Of a DNA stretch of 64,000 bases, positions 58,105 through 64,000 are shown piece after piece. A model generated the notes under the pieces. That model saw nothing but the letters and a program-made list of their open reading frames with translations. It was not told the DNA's origin and searched no databases. Source of the DNA: Lichina pygmaea (taxonomy: Eukaryota; Ascomycota; Lichinomycetes; Lichinales; Lichinaceae); the NCBI GenBank assembly GCA_963422465.1, contig OY730170.1:3820379-3884378 (forward strand), written 5' to 3'. The position numbers and the translations under genes are program-made. The first letter of the stretch is position 1; each line of letters begins with the position of its first letter.

Positions 58105-58980
58105 TGAGACTGGTGTATCCGGAGTCAAGCAGATTGTTTGTGGGCGCGCCATGTGGGAATGGAGACGCAGGGCGAGTAGTTATATGAAGCTTGCCTGCTG
58201 ATCAGCAGTTTAGCATGGCCTATGTACGAAATAAAACATGCCTGCCATGCGTGTTCTCCACTCAACCATAGTCCCACCCGTCCTTCGTCTCACACATCTA
58301 CGAGTAGATTCCATTCTCTCAAACCTCCCTGACTCATCTTCTCGACACCACCAGCCAGCCATCACGATCAACACACAATCAATAGACACACACACTACCT
58401 AATCCATCACCAGACCATTTCCACACCGCCAGAAGGTAAGACAAGTCGCCCAAACACCCATACGGTATCGTACAGAAGACAGGTCTCTCCGTGTCCGACT
58501 GATCCCAGACGTCATCTCCAATTGATCTGCCAGCTACCCATCGACCCCCAAGATCCGAGCAACTGATGACAAAACCGTAAATACTAATGTCGTCCTGAGT
58601 GCGGCAGTCGAGTGACGGACAAACTCTAACTGATCACTTCTGGTCGTTTTCTAGAAAGAGGTGGCTCTACGGACTGCGTCGATTTTGCTTTGATTCATAT
58701 TGCCGAGGGGGAGGGGGGCGGTTGTGAAAGGGACTGAGAGTTGGAAGGGAAAGGAGTGAAGTTTTACCGTAATGTATGTATGTATTCCTACTTTCAAACT
58801 CCACTATTCCCAATCTAATACCTAGATTCTCTTCTCTTACCAGAAACTTCAAGATTCTTTTTGTTACATTCCCTAGTCACACCCTGCCTTCAGTTTTTAT
58901 CCCTTCAAAGGTTTTCTGAAGGAGTTTACTATTAGCTAGAAGATCTGCATGGCTGTAAAGCTACTACCAGTGTAAAAATC
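58105..58980. other. Intergenic
   Basis: 3' flank of AP-3 sigma. No recognised gene. Confidence 0.5.
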
Positions 58981-59040
58981 AAATAAAATAAAAATAAAAT
59001 GTATTCCTACTCCATTCTAAAGCTAGCTAGGCTAGATGTC
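58981..59040 (-). mobile_element. LINE 3' stub
   Basis: TTCTAAAGCTAGCTAGGCTAGAT matches (one change) the 3' UTR of the LINE relic near 8733-8765. On its 3' side is an A/T simple run (AAATAAAATAAAAATAAAA) that could be a tail. Only about 50 bp remain, a strongly 5'-truncated insertion. Confidence 0.5.
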
Positions 59041-59271
59041 GAATGGTCAAGCAACTGGTCAGCGTGCGGCGTCGGCGTCGTACGGAAGAGGCTCCCAGCG
59101 CAGAGGGTCTTTCTTGATTCTCTGTGTCGCTAGCTAGGCATCTAATATACCGTAATTAGTAACAGTGACAGAACAAACTATCCATAACCAACACGTTATT
59201 TTGCCACCCTGACCATGAGGTTGCGTTGTCCACAGCTCAGCAGTGGTATTGGCCTACGACATCGCTCCTTT

Positions 59272-59700
59272 TCAGTCAAAGTTGATAATGTTGATGGCTG
59301 GGGGGTCTATGACCTCTCTGCCATTGCTCGAATAGCTGTGCTCATAGCCATCAGCTGGGTGGGTGTTCTTTGCGGTGAGGCGGGCTTTCTCCGGCGCTGG
59401 CGGGCACTTTTCGCACTTCTCTCGGAGGTGCCGGTGCAGCCTGTTGTTTGACGGGAATGACTTGAGGCAGTGATTGCATGTTGCGACGGGGTGATCAGTC
59501 GCTGAGGCCCAGATTGACCTTTCAGGCTTGTTGCCATGCTTGTTTGCCATGCTTGTTGAAGCCCCCTCCATAGTTGACCTTGGTGTAATCATTGTCCTTG
59601 ACATCATCGCTTGCCTCACTCCTGTCATCCAAGCTCTTGTCAGCATCATGCAAGACATAGCCACTATCGCCTGAGTACTCATCGTCCAAGGTATAATCAA
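59272..59700 (-). mobile_element. C2H2-finger fragment of a probable old retroelement
   Basis: A minus-strand segment containing a single finger of the type CNHCLKSFPSNNRLHRHLRE plus further Cys. Similar fingers (SNNxLHxHLR) occur in polyproteins of fungal Ty3/gypsy-type elements. It is treated as a fossil fragment; no ends were identified. It could instead belong to an unrelated zinc-finger gene. Confidence 0.35.
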
Positions 59701-59804
59701 TGTCTTGACTGTTTTCGGTGTCTTTGGCTTCAGAGTACGGTAGTCCTCTTGACAGTTTATGGGTAGGCTGTACTGGCCATTGTACCAGTCTGTCCGAACA
59801 TGGT

Positions 59805-60110
59805 GCTGGTCAACACTAGATTATGCTGGGAAGTCTGTAAAAATAGTAAGGAAAACCTCCAGGCTACATGGTGGCATGTGGCTCTAAGGCTAAAAACCTT
59901 CTCTGCGGTCCCTAAGCGGGTGCCATCCTATCGAGAAACTGTAAACAAGGGAGGAGACTGCTGTGCAGTAAAGCAGGGGGGAGCTGATCCCGGGCCCAGG
60001 AAAAAGTGGTGGGCTCCGCTCCTAGCTTGACTGCCTCTATTTGAGCTACGAGATGCTGGCGTAGGGCTTGCGCCTCACCAGTGGTTATCGGTCGGGGTGG
60101 TAGCATTTTT
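59805..60110 (-). mobile_element. LINE 3' end relic, second subfamily
   Basis: Shares with 8760-8960 the segments TTATGCTGGGAA, GGTAAGGAAA-type, GCGGGYGCCATCCTAYCGAG and GATCCCGGGCCCAGG over about 190 bp, with many differences. The minus-strand frame (ITTGEAQALRQHLVAQIEAV, then TTFSWARDQLPP) corresponds to QFSWARDQLPP in the 9-kb copy, that is, the end of ORF2. Strongly 5'-truncated. Confidence 0.65.
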
Positions 60111-60940
60111 TTATGAAGTTATAATAGTGATGATGAAAGTGATAATGATAGCCATGATAATGACGACTACGGTGATGACAGTAGCGCCCAACTGACCACA
60201 CCCAATCAAGAAAATCCGGGGAGAACAAGAGCGTAGAGAGAGACAACACCATACAGAGACAGATACGTACGTATAGCCAAGGACAAATGAACAGGTCTAC
60301 GAGCGATACGTAGACAAGAGAGACGTGGGACATGACTCTTCAAAGTATCGACACAAGTATCACATAAGTATCGACAGAACAAATCTCTAATCGCTCGAAC
60401 ATCGGTCCGGTGACGTACTCACAGGACTTGAGTTGGCATCACTGTCGATTTGCTTTGGTTTCACTGTGCTGACAATTCTGGGGTTGTGAGTGGTACTCGG
60501 TCGCCATTTTTAACTTGTTTTTTTTTGACTCGATATTGGTTGTGTGCAGGAAATCGCTGACTGATTGATCATCTCACTGTCATGTTCACGATTCCACGGC
60601 TTATCAGTCAGTCGTGGCATGAAACAATTAGAGTGAAAGGAACAAAGAAAGAAAAGAGAAAGTGAGAAGACTTTGTCATCACTCGGACAGAAGACAGAAG
60701 CACGGGCGCAAAAGTGTTTTCTTCCCCATTTCGGCCGTTGTTTTTGTTTACTCGTCCTGCGAAATACTCCGTCTTACATGTACCCGTCCATGCGTTACCC
60801 GTAAAATCAGACATCGTCCCCCTTACCCGCTGTTTTCTTCCTACCCCACCCCCTCCGTTTTTCCCACTCATCCAGCCTGAGCCGGTGTATGGCGATTGAA
60901 GGCGGATGGAGCGAGAGTCCGTGGCGAAGGATTGCGTCTC
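60111..60940. other. Intergenic
   Basis: ATGATG/GATAAT-type simple sequence at 60115-60175 and short T or C runs; no recognised gene. Confidence 0.5.
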
Positions 60941-62122
60941 TCAATGGAGGTCGGGCTCGTCAATGGCCTCCCAGAGACTCGCGTTGACAAGCACCTCCGG
61001 CGCCATCTCCTTGCCCACGGTGGCATCCCACTCGATGACCTCGGCCGTTCGCTGATGGTTGACCCTGTCAAAGTCCTGAAGCGGCTGGACCGGGAGCTTG
61101 TACCAAGCCACGGTTGGGTTGTCCCTGACGCGCATCAGCGGCAGGAAGCGTCCGAACCCCGACTTGGCCCGGCCATCGCCCTCCCATTGGAACTCCTTGG
61201 CGCTCGGCCACGGCGTCTCGCAACGGCCCGTGTCGTACGGATATGGGCACCAGATGGTTGGCTGGGCTAGCACCGCGCCGCGACCATCGCGGGGAGTCAT
61301 TCTCGCCAGAACAGGCTCCTTGAGACCGGTCGCGAGGACCTCAGCCGCTTTTTTGGCTTCGGCGGCTCGCTTCTCGACAATCAACGTCTCCAGCTGGTGA
61401 TCGAGCCACTCGCTGAAGGTGGCGGGGACCACGGTCGACTTGGGCGCGAAAACGGAAAGGGCGTCTTTGATCATCTTGAACCTGGCCATCTCTTTCTCAG
61501 TGACCGCGTCCAGGGTCGGGACTGTAGAGTCCCCCGCCAAGTGCGATTCCGGGAGCCCCGGGCCCTATCGCGTGTTAGGCGTTTCGATGCATGTGAGAAC
61601 GGCGGCAGGGCCACCGCAGGTTTTGGTGGTGGAATCGTGGTCGGCGGATCGGGTACTGACCTTGTCCAAGAGATCATCGCCGGCGGATGTCTTCAAGCTG
61701 GCATCGTCGTTTGTGACCAAAGAATTCACTGAGACGGAGGGATCAGAATCCGTGGTGCACGAGTCAGAAAAGTCGGTGAGCTCGACCCTGTCAGCAGCCG
61801 GTTCATCGGCGGAGGTAGCGCCGGCGTAGGTGCCAAGAGTCTTGTTGCCAAACTCCGAATTCACTGCGTCAAAGCATTGGCCCAAAAGGTCATGGACCTG
61901 GTCCTTGCTGGTGCCCTGTGCGCGGTAGATTTGCCCCTGAAGGCGGTGTTCGTGAATCGTGGTGATTTCGCCGGCATCGCGCGTGACAGTCTCGTCTGAA
62001 GCGTCCCTTTTGGCAGCTGTGACGTTGTCGCTCCGAGCGCCGCCCCTGATGGTGGAGCAGCTGGACGGCGGTGGCGGAGCCATTGTCGTGACCATTTGGT
62101 TTTCCCACGAATAGACCGACAT
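60941..62122 (-). CDS. Conserved fungal protein of unknown function
   Basis: Exons 62122-61661 and 61564-60941, phase 0, give 361 residues. The intron (GTCAGT donor, CTAAC branch, GATAG acceptor) joins GDDLLDK to GPGLPESHLAG. The N-terminal half is low-complexity and acidic. The middle has an amphipathic helix (WLDHQLETLIVEKRAAEAKK). The C-terminal half has the block CETPWPSAKEFQWEGDGRAK, then GFGRFLPLMRVRDNPTVAWY. That resembles a widespread family of filamentous-fungal proteins with PWPS, WEGDGR and GRFLP motifs and no assigned role. No signal peptide or membrane span. The start is the first true ATG of the frame; five more codons upstream read open from a GTG. Confidence 0.72.
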
Positions 62123-62784
62123 GTCGACGACAAACACGGATATGTTGGCGATCTGTGGTTTAGTCGACGACGTGGTCCGGACGTAGAGATAGACAAGCCT
62201 AGCTATCGACGATAGCGGCTATGTCGAGACACGGCGCTCAGGCGAGGCCTTGCTAGACGGACCTAGTCGAAGAAGCCTGGGCCGCCATTGTCAGCTTGAG
62301 AACAAGTCCGTGATCGTGGCCGATGCGGTGACTGACAGGCTGACTGGGTTTGTTGTGTATAGAGGAGCTCGATATACGTCGATCAGGACAACGAAAGTCC
62401 AGACGATCATGGGACGCGGTGTAGAACCTTTTAAGCGTACGGAAACTGGGATGAAGATTGAATGTGGATGTGAGTAGGTATGAGGTCTGCTGAGGAGAGC
62501 CCGGGAGGCAATCTCCACCGTTTTTAAATGTCTGAAAATGTGGGGACAAAACAGCATGTGCCAGTGGCTCTATTGATAGGTGTCAATGGTGTCGTTCGAC
62601 ACGCTTCCCCGCCGAGAACGCAACGGTGAATGCGAAGGTGGCTTCTCCCATCCCCATGTGGGCAGCGCTGTCCGCAGACCAACTATCCGAGATAAAATGC
62701 TTCAGCTGGATTGGAAAGATCAAATGTGCGTGTCCGGGCCGGAAAAACATGTACGCGCCGATTTCGACTGTGGTAGTGGATGAA
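62123..62784. other. Intergenic
   Basis: Between two minus-strand genes. No recognised gene or repeat. Confidence 0.5.
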
Positions 62785-64000
62785 TTAACCCTCGATGGCT
62801 TTCTTCAGGTCGTGCCACCGTTGCTTCAACGCCTCGTGCTCGGAGTGTAACTGCGCGGTGAAGTAAGTCACCCGATCCAACAACGAATCCAAACCGACTG
62901 ACCTGAGCGTGCCGCATCTTGGCGTCGACGAGGTCCTTCTCCATCTCCGTCATCTGCTCCTCGAGAGCTCGGTTCTCGTTCTGGACCTCGATGTTTCGCT
63001 GCATGATCCTCTCCATCTCCTCTTTCAACTTCGCCTCGACTTCGTGCGGCTGCCTCACCAACTCGCTTTGTAGCTCTTCGAGCTGGCCCTTCAGCGTCTC
63101 GACCTCCTCCTTGAGTTCCTCGTTCTCGACCTTGGTCCGCACCAGCTCCGACGCCACCTGGACGTGTTCCGAGTCGAACTTCTCGATTCGTTCCTCCAGA
63201 GAGCGTACCTGGCCAGAAAGGGTGGCGTTTGTCGACCTCAGCGTCTCCAACTCCGTCTCGCGCGATCGGTCGAGCCGCACCTTCTCCTCCCATTCGTCCG
63301 TGTACCTTCGCAGCGCCTCGACCGTCAGACTGACGCCGCAGGCATCTTGCACCAAGGCGTCGGCGCGGTAGACGACCTTGTCGCTTCCGCCAGAGCTACC
63401 AAAGAAGCCGGATTCGAGGATGGAGTTGGCCGAGGGAGCTTGATCGATGTAGGCATCGAACAGGCGCTCCTGCAGGTAGTGCGTGAGTGAAGACATCTCG
63501 TTCATCTCCAGAAGCTTGGCTGCGTTCTTCTGCATGAGGACAAGGCCGAACCGGAGGATGGCGCCCTCGAGACCTTCGCTCAGGACCAGATCGTAGACGC
63601 GAAGGACGAGCTGGAGCGGGAAGCGGTACGCGAACAGGGTCAGGAACCATTGAGTCGCATAGAGGGTGGGTTCCACCCCTCTTCGGTGAAGATGGCAGAA
63701 CAAGGCCGGCTCGAGGTCTTCCAGGAGACGCTCGAACTGGTAGAGGTGCAGGTGGAGACCTGGCATGTCCGGCACGAACATATCTCGAAGCTTATAATGG
63801 TGCATCAGACGGACCAAGAGGCTAAAAGCCTCCTCCTCGGGCATCTTTGGACGGTTTAGCGTCCAGAGCAGGGCGCGGTTCGGGCTCGGCGGCATAGACT
63901 TACATTGAAGAGCATCGGCATGGCCAAGAAGTTCATCCCTTGAGCATAACCGACCACTGGGTCGAACAGCGCGTACGCCTTGCACACCCGGAAGAGGTTT
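62785..64000 (-). CDS. TBC-domain Rab GTPase-activating protein, 5' part beyond window
   Basis: Exons 64000-63904 (partial), 63844-62903 and 62850-62785. The visible part starts inside the TBC domain at NLFRVCKAYALFDPVVGYAQ. The YAQG motif there is the glutamine finger of Rab-GAPs; the arginine finger lies outside the window. The rest of the TBC domain (FLTLFAYRFPLQLVLRVYDL) is followed by a long coiled coil (about 200 residues rich in E, L, K and R) and a short tail KQRWHDLKKAIEG. The order TBC then C-terminal coiled coil fits the Gyp5/EVI5-like group, acting on secretory Rab proteins such as Ypt1 or Sec4. Phases match at both visible introns. Confidence 0.88.

Overview
The window looks like nuclear DNA from a filamentous ascomycete (Pezizomycotina); I cannot fix the class. 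The genes are GC-rich and carry short GT-AG introns, many with CTAAC-type branch sites. Several products belong to fungal families: a GPI-type acid phosphatase, a BRD8-like bromodomain protein, homoserine acetyltransferase and a DOCK protein with an SH3 domain. Spacers are full of the palindrome GTAC. I saw no rRNA genes, CRISPR arrays or bacterial-type operons. Exon boundaries were worked out by hand from splice signals, reading phase and family resemblance.

Layout. 1.6-30.2 kb is a gene-rich block: PEX11 (-), mRNA cap methyltransferase ABD1 (-), proteasome lid subunit RPN7 (+), a LINE relic, a polytopic membrane protein (+), acid phosphatase (-), a HAD hydrolase (-), a 2,253-residue DOCK exchange factor (+), a DUF2470 membrane protein (+) and ribosomal protein eS8 (+). 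30.2-36.9 kb is a gene-poor accessory stretch with degenerate repeats, palindromes, short tandem duplications and open frames I do not recognise. 37.4-38.5 kb holds a conserved fungal methyltransferase-like membrane protein.

39.9-41.9 kb is a DNA transposon with well-preserved ends: near-identical inverted repeats of about 50 bp, a 5-bp target duplication, two pieces of an integrase-like transposase, and a convergent cysteine-rich ORF. It is followed by a small secreted-protein gene (+) and a second housekeeping block: bromodomain protein (-), tRNA-Arg(CCU) (-), a small probably mitochondrial protein (-) divergent from leucyl-tRNA synthetase (+), DPH3 (+), MET2 (-) divergent from the AP-3 sigma subunit (+), more retroelement relics at 59-60 kb, a conserved fungal protein of unknown function (-), and a TBC Rab-GAP (-) that runs off the right edge.

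The genes do not form one pathway. Two share a theme: DPH3 (diphthamide on eEF2 and tRNA wobble modification) and leucyl-tRNA synthetase both serve translation and are adjacent, as expected of chance housekeeping neighbours. The most unusual items are the transposon with its second ORF, a GAA tract of about 75 units inside an intron of the cap methyltransferase, paired perfect hairpins at 33.6 kb, and the repeat field at 31-32.5 kb.
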